NCBI GenBank assembly: GCA_004292955.1
Contig: RDXX01000072.1
Span: forward strand, 1 to 58,556
From: Oscillatoriales cyanobacterium
GTDB lineage: Bacteria > Cyanobacteriota > Cyanobacteriia > Cyanobacteriales > Microcoleaceae
Length of the DNA: 58,556 bases
Direction: 5' to 3'
Shown: positions 32,119 to 40,333 of the stretch, piece after piece
Layout: each line of letters starts with the position of its first letter
Position numbering within the stretch: the first letter of the stretch is position 1
Made by a program: the position numbers and the translations under genes
The notes under the pieces: generated by a model
What the model saw: the letters and a program-made list of their open reading frames with translations, nothing else
Told to the model about the DNA's origin: nothing
Database searches by the model: none

Positions 32119-32309
32119 ATTTGGTAATTGGTAATCGGTAATTGGTAATTGGTAATTGGCAATCGGTAATTGGTAATTGGCAATCGGTAATTGCTTCCAA
32201 TGACAAATGACAACCGACAAATGACAACAGTCAACTACCAACTGCCAACTGCCAACTGTCAACTGTCAACTGCCAACTGTCAACTGTCAACTGTCAACTG
32301 TCAACTACA
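32119..32309. repeat. Heptamer arrays filling the tldE leader
   Basis: Units of GGTAATT/GGTAATC (32119-32196) are followed by TGACAAC-like and TCAACTG/CCAACTG units (32205-32309). The array ends four bases before the tldE start codon, leaving no Shine-Dalgarno sequence. Confidence 0.9.
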
Positions 32310-32312
32310 ACA

Positions 32313-33608
32313 ATGACCAATCACCAATCAGCAGAACAACTGCTAGAATTAGCCACCAAAGCAGGTGCCGAAGCTGCTGAGGTATTGGAATCGCAATCGC
32401 TCTCGCGGCCGGTCTTTTTTGAAGCAAACCGCCTCAAACAGCTAGAAACTGCCCAAGCAGAAGGCATTGCGCTGCGGCTGTGGCGGGACGGGCGGCCGGG
32501 TTTGGCGGTAGCCTACGGGCCCGTGGAACCGCAGATTTTGGTCGATCGCGCGATCGCACTTTCGCAACTCAACGAGCCGGAAACCATCGAACTCGGCACC
32601 GGTGACAAAGTTGTGTATCCCGATCGCGGAGTGTCAATCCCAGCCGAACAGTTAGTAAACTGGGGAAAAGAGGCGATCGCGATCGTCCGCGAAGCCTATC
32701 CCGAAAGCCTCTGCACCGCCGAACTCGACTGCGAAATCGAAAGCACCCGCTTGCTGAACACCAGAGGCTTGGATTCTAGCCACACCGACACCACCCTCAG
32801 CGGTTATTTGTCAGCAGAATTAGTCCGCGGCGAAGATTTCCTCAACATTTGGGATGGCGAAACCGAACGCGGCACCCTCGACTTAACCACCAGCGCCAAG
32901 CGCGTTTTGCAGCGTTTGGAATGGGCGAAAGAAAATGTAGCCCCCGCCACGGGCCGCGTGCCGGTACTGTTTACAGCCAAAGCAGCCGATTTGCTGTGGG
33001 GGACTGTCTGTGCGGCGTTGAATGGTAAACAGGTACTCGAAGGCGCTTCTCCTTGGAACGATCGATTGGGCCAACAAGTAACATCGCCCCTTGTCACTCT
33101 CTCGCAGCAGCCGGATATCGGGCCCTATAGCTGTCCTTTTGATGACGAAGGTACTCCCACTCGGGCGATCGTCTTTATCAACAGCGGAGTATTGCAGCTA
33201 TTTTATACCGATCGCACTACCGGTCGAGCCTTGGGAAGCGGCACCACCGGCAACGGATTTCGCCCCGGTTTGGGCAGCTATCCAACGCCGAGTTTGTTTA
33301 ATGTTTTGATTAAACCAGGAGAGCGATCGTTAATTGACTTAATCACTCAATTAGACGACGGCATTGTCATCGATCAAATGCTCGGCGGCAGTGCCGGAAT
33401 TTCCGGCGATTTTTCAATTAACGTCGATCTCGGCTACAGAGTCAAAAAAGGTCAAATAATCGGCAGAATCAAAGACACCATGGTAGCCGGCAACGTCTAC
33501 AGCGTCCTCAAACAATTGGTAGAATTAGGAGGAGACTCCGAGTGGAACGGTTCTTGCCACACACCATCTGTAATTGTAGAGGGATTGTCCGTCACCGGCA
33601 AAAACTAA
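32313..33608 (+). CDS. tldE: TldE/PmbA-family protein
   Basis: 431 residues of the TldD/TldE fold. Features: SRPVFFEANRLKQLETAQAEGIALRLW near the start, ELDCEIESTRLLNTRG, the Gly-rich GSGTTGNGFRPGLGSYPT, and SAGISGDFSINVDLGYRVKKG near the end. Like other TldE/PmbA proteins it lacks the HExxxH metal motif, which is supplied by its partner TldD (here at 48348-49718). The heterodimer forms an unusual protease that trims peptides such as microcin B17 precursors. The two genes are 15 kb apart. The first codons (MTNHQSA) continue the CAAT-rich repeat style of the leader. Confidence 0.9.
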   Translation: MTNHQSAEQLLELATKAGAEAAEVLESQSLSRPVFFEANRLKQLETAQAEGIALRLWRDGRPGLAVAYGPVEPQILVDRAIALSQLNEPETIELGTGDKVVYPDRGVSIPAEQLVNWGKEAIAIVREAYPESLCTAELDCEIESTRLLNTRGLDSSHTDTTLSGYLSAELVRGEDFLNIWDGETERGTLDLTTSAKRVLQRLEWAKENVAPATGRVPVLFTAKAADLLWGTVCAALNGKQVLEGASPWNDRLGQQVTSPLVTLSQQPDIGPYSCPFDDEGTPTRAIVFINSGVLQLFYTDRTTGRALGSGTTGNGFRPGLGSYPTPSLFNVLIKPGERSLIDLITQLDDGIVIDQMLGGSAGISGDFSINVDLGYRVKKGQIIGRIKDTMVAGNVYSVLKQLVELGGDSEWNGSCHTPSVIVEGLSVTGKN

Positions 33609-33764
33609 ATTCATGGGAATTGGGCAAACAGGGCATAGGGCATAGGGCATAGGGCATTGGTAATCGATAATTGGTAATCGGTCATAGTTAATAGTTAGTG
33701 GTTAGTGGTTAAGCCCAAGTGCATTTAAATTGTGCAGTCAAGTTTGATAAAATGCTTGTGGGTG

Positions 33765-33886
33765 GGGTGCATCTGGTTTTAACAAATATGTTTGTAGGGG
33801 CGAAGCATGACCGCAGTCAATATGGGATTATAACTAATAATTTATATGCGGTCATGCTTCGCCCTCCCCAAAAGTGAGATGCACCC
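33765..33886. mobile_element. Miniature element, GGGTGCATCTC family (third copy)
   Basis: 122 bp with ends GGGTGCATCT and AGATGCACCC, the same length and ends as 28735-28856 but in reverse orientation (the interior hairpin GAAGCATGACCGCA is shared). The 8-bp flanks TGTGGGTG and GTGTGGTG do not match cleanly, so the target duplication has decayed or the insertion is older. Confidence 0.8.
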
Positions 33887-34016
33887 GTGTGGTGGCTCCC
33901 AGAAACCGCCCAAAAAATACAATTAAGATGCCCAACAGCTTAGTAGTTAATAGTTAGTGGTTAGTGGTTAGTGGTTAGTGGTTACTTGTGAGGAGTTTTT
34001 CTAATAAAAAATAACC

Positions 34017-34150
34017 AATTCCCAATTCTCAATTCCCTGTTTGGCCAATCCCTTCGCTCCGCCCAATTCCCAATTATCCATTCCCCATTCCCCATTCCCA
34101 ATTCCCCATTCCCCATTCCCAATTCCCAATTCCCCATTCCCCATTCCCAG
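34017..34150. repeat. Heptamer array in the SGNH hydrolase leader
   Basis: More than ten CCCATTC/CCAATTC units with 7-bp period end eight bases before the ATG at 34158. A frame through the array would add 39 Pro/Ser/Phe residues to the hydrolase, which I reject as coding. Confidence 0.9.
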
Positions 34151-34157
34151 ACATAAT

Positions 34158-35114
34158 ATGCGTATTTGTTTTATCGGCGACTCTTTTGTCAATGGTACAG
34201 GCGACCCCAAATATCTTGGTTGGACAGGACGTGTTTGTGCGGCAGCCAGCGGGCAAAGACAGGATATCACCTACTATAATTTAGGAGTGCGGGGAGAAAC
34301 CAGTACGGATATAGAAACTCGGTGGTTCAGCGAAATTTCTTGTCGCTTACCTCACTACTGCGACGGCAGAATAGTATTTTCCTTTGGCGTCAACGACACT
34401 TATTTTGAAAACGGAAAAACTCGCGTCGTACTTGAAAAGTCAATTGAAAATCTCCGCTATATTCTCAACTCTGCGAAAGAAAGAGTGCCAGTCTTAATGA
34501 TAGGGCCGCCGCCAGTTATTGATGTCGAGCGCACAATCAGAATAGCCAGTTTATCCGAGCAGTTTTCCCAAGTTTGTAGCGAGTTAAATGTGCCTTATTT
34601 AGATATTTGTACCCCGCTGGAAAAATCAGAGATTTGGATCGAAGAACTTACCAACAATGACGGTTCCCATCCTCGGGCTGCTGGTTACAAGGAAGTGGCT
34701 AAAATAATTCACAATTGGGAGGCTTGGAAAGATTGGTTTAAAAATATAAACATATCAGATAAAGAGACGGTAACTCTGTTTAGAGCAGTCGGAAAAAAAG
34801 AAATGGAATTAATTAAAGAAAGCGATTTTATGGTATTTCCGCCGCGACTGTCTTTCCAGCCTATTTTTTATCCCGTACTTCACAAAGCATATGCCATACA
34901 AATTGCACGAGATTGGAATACCAAAGATGCAGCATCGGGATATTTTGGTTATGTAACCAGGTTTAGAGTTTTGGCTGAATTCTTGAATAAATATCCCGTC
35001 CAAACAGTCGGCAGTTCGATTCACCAAGAGTATTGGATTCCAGCAGAAGAGTTGGCAGACTTCAATCGCAATATTGTCGGCAAAATTGAAATTTTTGCTG
35101 AATATCAACCGTAA
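34158..35114 (+). CDS. SGNH hydrolase fused to an ADP-ribosylation/crystallin J1-like domain
   Basis: 318 residues in two parts. Residues 1-195 form an SGNH/GDSL esterase: GDSF with Ser9, the GVRGETS block, GVND with Asn79, and the C-terminal Asp168-Gly-Ser-His171 pair. Residues about 203-318 match a free-standing protein family usually annotated ADP-ribosylation/crystallin J1, with [29 protein letters not shown] and [17 protein letters not shown] know that name from annotation usage, and its function is not established. The frame is continuous across the joint. The start is ATG 34158; upstream codons are repeat. Esterase substrate unknown. Confidence 0.82.
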   Translation: MRICFIGDSFVNGTGDPKYLGWTGRVCAAASGQRQDITYYNLGVRGETSTDIETRWFSEISCRLPHYCDGRIVFSFGVNDTYFENGKTRVVLEKSIENLRYILNSAKERVPVLMIGPPPVIDVERTIRIASLSEQFSQVCSELNVPYLDICTPLEKSEIWIEELTNNDGSHPRAAGYKEVAKIIHNWEAWKDWFKNINISDKETVTLFRAVGKKEMELIKESDFMVFPPRLSFQPIFYPVLHKAYAIQIARDWNTKDAASGYFGYVTRFRVLAEFLNKYPVQTVGSSIHQEYWIPAEELADFNRNIVGKIEIFAEYQP

Positions 35115-35257
35115 AATAGAATCAACAGGACTTACGGATTGCTGCTCAGAAACCGGGTTTTTTCCTAAGAAACTGGTCGATCGCCTTTAATCTCTGTAAA
35201 AAATCGGTTTCTATAGGTTGGACTGGCTCAGTCTCGATAAAATAGGAGGAATGACAG

Positions 35258-35968
35258 ATGTTAGATTTTAATCAATTTGAAGTTGTGAGTTTTGACTGCT
35301 ACGGCACCCTCATAGATTGGGAAAGTGGGATATTACCAGTCTTGAAACAGTTGCTGTCCAACCGCGAAATCGATTTTAGCGATGAGGGAACTTTAGAAAT
35401 GTTTGCTGAGTTTGAATCGGAACTGGAAAAAGACAAGGGTGAGTATATCAAATATCGGGAAATCCTGCAAGAAATAGTCAGAAAAATTGGTAAAAAATTT
35501 AGTTTTGAACCGACAGAAACAGAGTCGGCAACAGAAATTAATTGTTTGGTTGAATCGATAAAAAATTGGCAGCCTTTCCCGGATACAGTTGCAGCTTTGA
35601 GAGCGCTCAAGCAAAAATATAAATTGGCGGTAATTTCCAACATTGATGACGATTTGTTTGTTGGTACTGCCAAACATTTAAAAGTTGAATTCGATTGGGT
35701 AATTACGGCGGAACAAGTACGATCGTACAAACCGTCAACTCGCAACTTTGAAATGGCGATCGAGAAAATGGGCATACCACCGTCAAAACTCCTGCACGTC
35801 GCTCAAAGCCTGTATCACGACATTGTACCAGCCTCATATATGGGAATATCGACAGTTTGGGTAAATCGGAGATACGATCGAACAGGATTTGGTGCGACAC
35901 TGCCGGCCAGCGCCCAGCCGGATTTAGAAGTGCCGGATTTGACAACGCTGGTGGAGGCGATCGCCTAA
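35258..35968 (+). CDS. HAD-superfamily hydrolase (haloacid dehalogenase type II-like)
   Basis: 236 residues with the HAD motifs: SFDCYGTLID with nucleophile Asp13, VISNIDDD (motif II), the lysine of SYKPSTRNFEMA (motif III), and VAQSLYHDIVPA (motif IV). The cap pattern fits the L-2-haloacid dehalogenase-like/REG-2 group rather than sugar phosphatases. The substrate is unknown. A good ribosome site AGGAGG lies eight bases before the ATG at 35258. Single gene; the TPR cluster begins 54 bp downstream. Confidence 0.87.
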   Translation: MLDFNQFEVVSFDCYGTLIDWESGILPVLKQLLSNREIDFSDEGTLEMFAEFESELEKDKGEYIKYREILQEIVRKIGKKFSFEPTETESATEINCLVESIKNWQPFPDTVAALRALKQKYKLAVISNIDDDLFVGTAKHLKVEFDWVITAEQVRSYKPSTRNFEMAIEKMGIPPSKLLHVAQSLYHDIVPASYMGISTVWVNRRYDRTGFGATLPASAQPDLEVPDLTTLVEAIA

Positions 35969-36022
35969 ATAACCGCAGATGTCAAAATAGTTGCTTGAAA
36001 TTACCAAAAGGTGGAGATTAGG

Positions 36023-36799
36023 ATGAAGTTTAAAATCTTGACTGGACTGTTGACAGGATTAGTTGTTTCAACAACCACAGGTTTAGTAAATTGTCAACCG
36101 AGTTATGCCGAAAATAAAAGCTTTTCATTGAGAATTCCAATCGACCAAAATTTCAGATTGTTGGCTTCAACGAAGGTGGATTTAGGCGCGCAGGTAGCGA
36201 GTGAGGTTTTGACACAAAACCAAACAGCGGAAGAATTTTACAATCAGGCTGTAGAGAAGTACAAACAAGGAGATTATCCGGGTGCTATAGAGTCTTACAC
36301 TCAAGCGATTAAACTCAACCCCAATTATGCCGAGGCCTATAACGATCGCGGTGTTGTCCGATCGAACTCAGGAGACAAGCAGGGTGCGAAGGCAGATTTT
36401 GACCAGGCAATAAAAATTAAGCCCAATGATGCTAATGCCTATATCAATCGAGGCAATCTCCGCGATGAGTCAGGAGACAGACAGGGTGCGATCGCAGATT
36501 ACGACCAAGCCATCAAAAATAACCCCAACAATGCCACCGCCTATGTCAATCGGGGCAATGTCCGGGATGACTCAGGAGACAGTCAAGGTGCGATCGCCGA
36601 TTACGAACAAGCCCTGAAAATTAACCCCAACTATGCTTTAGCCTACTACAATCGGGGGATTACTCGATCGAGGTTAAAAGACAAGCAGGGTGCGATCGCA
36701 GATCTTCAGAAATCCACAGAATTATTTCAGAAACAAGGCAATAAAGTTCTTTACGAAAAGGCAATAAATATAATTAATAGACTTCAAGAATCACCATAA
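36023..36799 (+). CDS. Exported TPR protein 1 of 4
   Basis: About 258 residues. A signal peptide (KILTGLLTGLVVSTTTGLVN) is followed by a linker and five or six TPR units from about residue 75, of the form YNQAVEKYKQGDYPGAIESYTQAIKLNPNY. The start is ATG 36023, with AGGTGGAG close upstream; a GTG at 36011 is less likely. The Cys after GLVN could be a lipobox-like site, but the context is weak. It is the first of four similar genes in the same direction. A miniature element with 10-bp flanking repeats starts two bases after its stop codon. Confidence 0.88.
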   Translation: MKFKILTGLLTGLVVSTTTGLVNCQPSYAENKSFSLRIPIDQNFRLLASTKVDLGAQVASEVLTQNQTAEEFYNQAVEKYKQGDYPGAIESYTQAIKLNPNYAEAYNDRGVVRSNSGDKQGAKADFDQAIKIKPNDANAYINRGNLRDESGDRQGAIADYDQAIKNNPNNATAYVNRGNVRDDSGDSQGAIADYEQALKINPNYALAYYNRGITRSRLKDKQGAIADLQKSTELFQKQGNKVLYEKAINIINRLQESP

Positions 36800-36801
36800 A
36801 C

Positions 36802-36904
36802 CAATACGGTGGACTTAACGCTTTTTGACGAATGTCATCTCAAGATTTTCTAGGCAATACAGGCATTTCTTGAAAGTCAGATTGTTCTTAAGTCAACCGT
36901 ATTG
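36802..36904. mobile_element. Miniature element, CAATACG family (copy 1)
   Basis: 103 bp beginning CAATACGGTGGACTTAA and ending in the near-complement TTAAGTCAACCGTATTG. It is flanked by CACCATAAAC (36792-36801) and TACCATAAAC (36905-36914), a 10-bp repeat with nine matches that includes the TPR gene's stop codon. Related to 38975-39128 by ends and duplication length. Confidence 0.78.
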
Positions 36905-37004
36905 TACCATAAACAACTAAACTATTGACCGCATCGATCCATGCCAAGATAAAACTTTTGAGGATCAAACTGTCTCGCCCACTACTCAATTTTCAACTTA
37001 AACT

Positions 37005-37976
37005 ATGAATTTACTCTGCCGACTACCAGCGACATTAATTGGTGTGACTGCAACTATTTTGATCTCCCAATCCCCGGCAGTTTACGCCAGAGAAGCTAAA
37101 TCAATCACTGTTAAATCAATTACTGGGCAGATTGATACTTACGATCGAGTGGATTTGTCTGTCCAAGTTGCGAGTGAGCTATCGGCGGCAGGGGAAACAG
37201 CGGAGGATTTTTACAATCAGGGTGGACAGAAGTACGACAAAGGAGATTATCAGGGTGCGATAGAAGCTTACAGTCGAGCAATTTCACTCAATCCTAATTA
37301 TGCTTTTGCCTATAACGATCGCGGTAATGCCCGCTCTGCCTCAGGAGACAACAAGGGTGCGATCGCAGATTACAACGCAGCCCTGAAAATTGACCCCAAC
37401 TATGCTAATGCCTACTACAACCGAGGGATTGCCCGCTCAGGCTCAGGAGACAACCAAGGTGCGATCGCCGATTTCGACGCAGCCCTGAAAATTAATCCTA
37501 AGTATGCCGAAGCCTACGGCAATCGAGGCAATGCCCGCAATAGATTAGGAGACAAGCAAGGTGCGATACAAGATTACAACGAAGTTCTGAAAATTAATCC
37601 CAACGATGCCAAAGCCTACTACAACCGCGGGAAAACTCGCTATCAATTGGGAGACAAGCAGGGTGCCCTCGCCGATTACAACCAAGTTCTGAACATTAAC
37701 CCCAACGATGCTGCGGTATATACCAGTCGGGGTAATGTTCGCGATGAATTAGGAGACCAACAGGGAGCAATCGCCGATTACGAAAAATCCCTGAAAATTA
37801 ACCCCAACTATGCCTTTGCCTATCTCAACCGTGCTATTACGCGATCGAGCTTAGGAGACAAACAGGGAGAGGTGGCAGACCTTCAGAAAGCCGCAGACTT
37901 ATTTCAGCAACAAGGAAACAAAGAGATGTACCAAGAGGTACTAAAGATAATTAAAAGAATTCAAGGGACAACATAA
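37005..37976 (+). CDS. Exported TPR protein 2 of 4
   Basis: 323 residues with a signal peptide (LLCRLPATLIGVTATILISQ, cleavage probably after VYA) and eight TPR units, mostly of the type YNRGIARSGSGDNQGAIADFDAALKINPKY. The linker before the repeats contains the string DRVDLSVQVASE, which is also found, with small changes, in the three sister proteins and marks common ancestry. Very similar 34-codon units suggest repeat-number change by recombination. Confidence 0.9.
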   Translation: MNLLCRLPATLIGVTATILISQSPAVYAREAKSITVKSITGQIDTYDRVDLSVQVASELSAAGETAEDFYNQGGQKYDKGDYQGAIEAYSRAISLNPNYAFAYNDRGNARSASGDNKGAIADYNAALKIDPNYANAYYNRGIARSGSGDNQGAIADFDAALKINPKYAEAYGNRGNARNRLGDKQGAIQDYNEVLKINPNDAKAYYNRGKTRYQLGDKQGALADYNQVLNINPNDAAVYTSRGNVRDELGDQQGAIADYEKSLKINPNYAFAYLNRAITRSSLGDKQGEVADLQKAADLFQQQGNKEMYQEVLKIIKRIQGTT

Positions 37977-38070
37977 AATTTTCCTTAATCTAATATCTGA
38001 AAGTCGCTAGAATCGCAGAAACTTTCAGCTTTGACAGTTATAAAACCACACTCAACCATCAACTAAAATC

Positions 38071-38826
38071 ATGAATTTTAATCGACGACTACCAGCAGCA
38101 TTAATTGGTTTAACTGCAACTATTATCATCGCCCAGCCGCCCGCAGTTGCAACAAACTCTGCCAAATCAATCAGTGATAGTTATGCTCGAATGGATTTGT
38201 CTGTGCGTGTGGCCAGCAAGCCTCTGGGGAACGAGCAAACAGCAGAGGAATTTTATAATCTGGGTGTCAAGAAGTACCGCGAAAAAGATTATCCGGGTGC
38301 TATAGAGGCTTACGATCGAGCAATTGCGCTTAATCCTAATTTTGCCAATGCCTATATCGGTCGGGGTAATGCCCGGGATGATTTAGGAAACAGCCAGAGT
38401 GCGATCGCCGATTACGACCAAGCCATAAAAATTGACCCCAAAAATGCCTCAGCCTACTTGAACCGGGGTGTTACCCACTTAAGGTTAAAAAACAATCAGG
38501 CTGCGATCGCCGATTACAACCAAGCCATAAAAATTGACCCCCAATATGCTGAAGCCTACATCAAGCGGGGTTTTATCCTGTATATCTTAGCAGACAATCA
38601 AGCTGCCCTCGCCGATTACAACCAAGCCATAAAAATTGACCCCAATAATGCACCAGCCTACATAGGCCGGGGTGGTGTACGCGCACAATTAGGAGACAGG
38701 CAAGAAGCGATCGCAGATCTTCAGAAAGCCGCCGACTTATTTCAGAAACAAGGAGACAATGAGAGTTCTCAAAAGGTGCTAGAGTTAATTAAAAAAATTC
38801 AAGGCACACCGTCAAGTCCTCAATAA
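38071..38826 (+). CDS. Exported TPR protein 3 of 4
   Basis: 251 residues: signal peptide (LPAALIGLTATIIIAQPPAVA), linker with RMDLSVRVASK, and five to six TPR units (IADYDQAIKIDPKNASAYLNRG). It differs from the others by Lys/Asn substitutions at unit boundaries (RLKNNQAAIADYNQ). Probably co-ancestral with genes 2 and 4, which share the LPA/T-LIGLTATI start. Confidence 0.9.
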   Translation: MNFNRRLPAALIGLTATIIIAQPPAVATNSAKSISDSYARMDLSVRVASKPLGNEQTAEEFYNLGVKKYREKDYPGAIEAYDRAIALNPNFANAYIGRGNARDDLGNSQSAIADYDQAIKIDPKNASAYLNRGVTHLRLKNNQAAIADYNQAIKIDPQYAEAYIKRGFILYILADNQAALADYNQAIKIDPNNAPAYIGRGGVRAQLGDRQEAIADLQKAADLFQKQGDNESSQKVLELIKKIQGTPSSPQ

Positions 38827-39224
38827 TCTAGAGAGCATCGAACACGCTAACTTGGGTAGTGCGCCCTCTTGAACTCGCACTACCAAAAACAACTTTTTGC
38901 AAAAAAGAGTATAAGTAGGAGGGTAGGCAAAGAAAGGTACTACCCCTACAGATTTATCTAAATCATTTATGATTCAATACGCTTGGGTTAGCAATTGTCC
39001 GAAGAGAGGAACGAAGCATAAGCCCTAGCCCTTTCAGGGCGGCTTCGCCAACGGGCAGGCACGCGCCAACGCAGAGTCTATTTTTCATATCGTTTTATTG
39101 ACCGGACGGTCTTAACCCAAGCGTATTGATTTATGATTGCCATATCAAAAATATTTACTGTTTGGTATAACACAGGATTTCTCAGATTTGACAGTTCGGA
39201 AAAAATAAATTTTTAACTAAAATT
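38827..39224. other. Intergenic region with a CAATACG-family element
   Basis: Apart from the miniature element at 38975-39128 there is only AT-rich DNA; the promoter of the fourth TPR gene is likely in 39140-39224 but no box is clear. Confidence 0.5.
38975..39128. mobile_element. Miniature element, CAATACG family (copy 2)
   Basis: 154 bp with ends CAATACGCTTGGGTTA and its exact complement, flanked by a perfect 10-bp duplication ATTTATGATT (38965-38974 and 39129-39138). The interior holds a GCCCTAGCCCTTTCAGGGCG hairpin. No coding capacity. Confidence 0.88.
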
Positions 39225-39980
39225 ATGAACTTACATCACCGAATACCAGCAACATTAATTGGTTTAACTGCAACTATTTTCATCGCCCACCACCCCGCAG
39301 TTGACGCCAGAGAAGCTAAATCGATCGCGGCCGCACAGATTGAGCATTACGATCGAGTGGATTTGTCCGTGCAGCTTGTGAGTGAGGCTGGGGCGCCTGG
39401 GATGACGGCGGAGGAATTTTATAATTTGGCTGGACAGAAGTACCACCAAGGAGATTATCAGGGCGCTGTAGAGGCTTGCGATCGAGCAATTAAGCTTAAT
39501 CCTAATTATGCCAATGCCTATATGGGCAGGGGTATCGCCCGAGCAAAATTAGGAGACAAGCAGGGTGCGAAGGCAGATTTTGACCAAGCCCTGAAAATTG
39601 ACCCTAATTATGCGTTAGCCTACTACAACCGAGGTTTAGTCCGCGATCAATTGGGAGACAAGCAGGGTGCGATCGCCGATTACGACCAAGCCCTAAAAAT
39701 TGACCCCAACAATGCTCATGCCTACTATAACCGAGGTGTCACCCGATCGAGCTTAGCAGACAAGCAGGGTGCGATCGCCGATTACGACCAGGCTATAAAA
39801 ATCAACCCAGACTATGCTGAAGCCTACGCCAACCTTGGTATTGCGCGAGCGATATTAGGAGATAAGCAGGGTGCGATACAAGATTTACAAAAAGCCGCCG
39901 ACTTATTTCAGAAACAAGCAAGAAAAGATGATTATGAAAAGGCACTAAACCTAATTAAAAGAATTCAAGAAAAATCATAA
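39225..39980 (+). CDS. Exported TPR protein 4 of 4
   Basis: 251 residues: signal peptide (IPATLIGLTATIFIAHHPAVDA), linker with DRVDLSVQLVSEAG, and five TPR units (QGAIADYDQALKIDPNNAHAYYNRG), ending in the shared tail LQKAADLFQKQARKDDYEKALNLIKRIQ. That tail is present in all four sisters and is probably a capping helix. Role unknown; export suggests an envelope scaffold. Confidence 0.9.
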   Translation: MNLHHRIPATLIGLTATIFIAHHPAVDAREAKSIAAAQIEHYDRVDLSVQLVSEAGAPGMTAEEFYNLAGQKYHQGDYQGAVEACDRAIKLNPNYANAYMGRGIARAKLGDKQGAKADFDQALKIDPNYALAYYNRGLVRDQLGDKQGAIADYDQALKIDPNNAHAYYNRGVTRSSLADKQGAIADYDQAIKINPDYAEAYANLGIARAILGDKQGAIQDLQKAADLFQKQARKDDYEKALNLIKRIQEKS

Positions 39981-40333
39981 ATTTTTCAACACTTTGTAAT
40001 CTCAATTAATGTCGCAGCTAATTCATCTTCTTTAATGTGTTGCCACTCTAATTAAATTTGCTTCATTTTGGAACAATGCTTAGGCAAGAACAAAGATATA
40101 TAAACCCTGCTCTTCCTACTTTGACCATAACTGTTCAACCTCCTGACATCGATGTATTAGACCGTCGTCTTGTAAAATGATTATTTACGAGAACTGCTAT
40201 AGTATAGAAATCAAAATTATGGCATCGAAAAAATAGTAAATTAGCCATTAATATTTGCTGTATTTCCCCAAACATACCGAATGTTTGCTAAAGTCTAATC
40301 GAGCATACAATTCTTAGGTCATCTACCCTATTT
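39981..40333. other. Intergenic region upstream of the ClC gene
   Basis: No gene, palindrome or heptamer array is seen in these 353 bp; it is AT-rich and presumably carries the ClC promoter. Confidence 0.45.

Larger units (their letters stand above)
33609..34157. other. Repeat-filled intergenic region
   Basis: Contains GGGCATA heptamers (about 33628-33656), TTGGTAATCG-like units, GTTAGTG heptamers (about 33690-33712 and 33948-33985), a GGGTGCATCTC-type miniature element (33765-33886) and the CCCATTC/CCAATTC array that leads into the SGNH gene (about 34017-34150). No gene. Confidence 0.75.

Noticed and set aside
32119..32309. Dense regularly spaced repeats resembling a CRISPR array
   Set aside because: The period is 7 bp with no spacers; these are heptamer tandem repeats.
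34041..34157. Pro/Ser/Phe-rich N-terminal extension of the SGNH hydrolase
   Set aside because: It is encoded by the CCCATTC heptamer array; the GDSF catalytic block needs the start at 34158.
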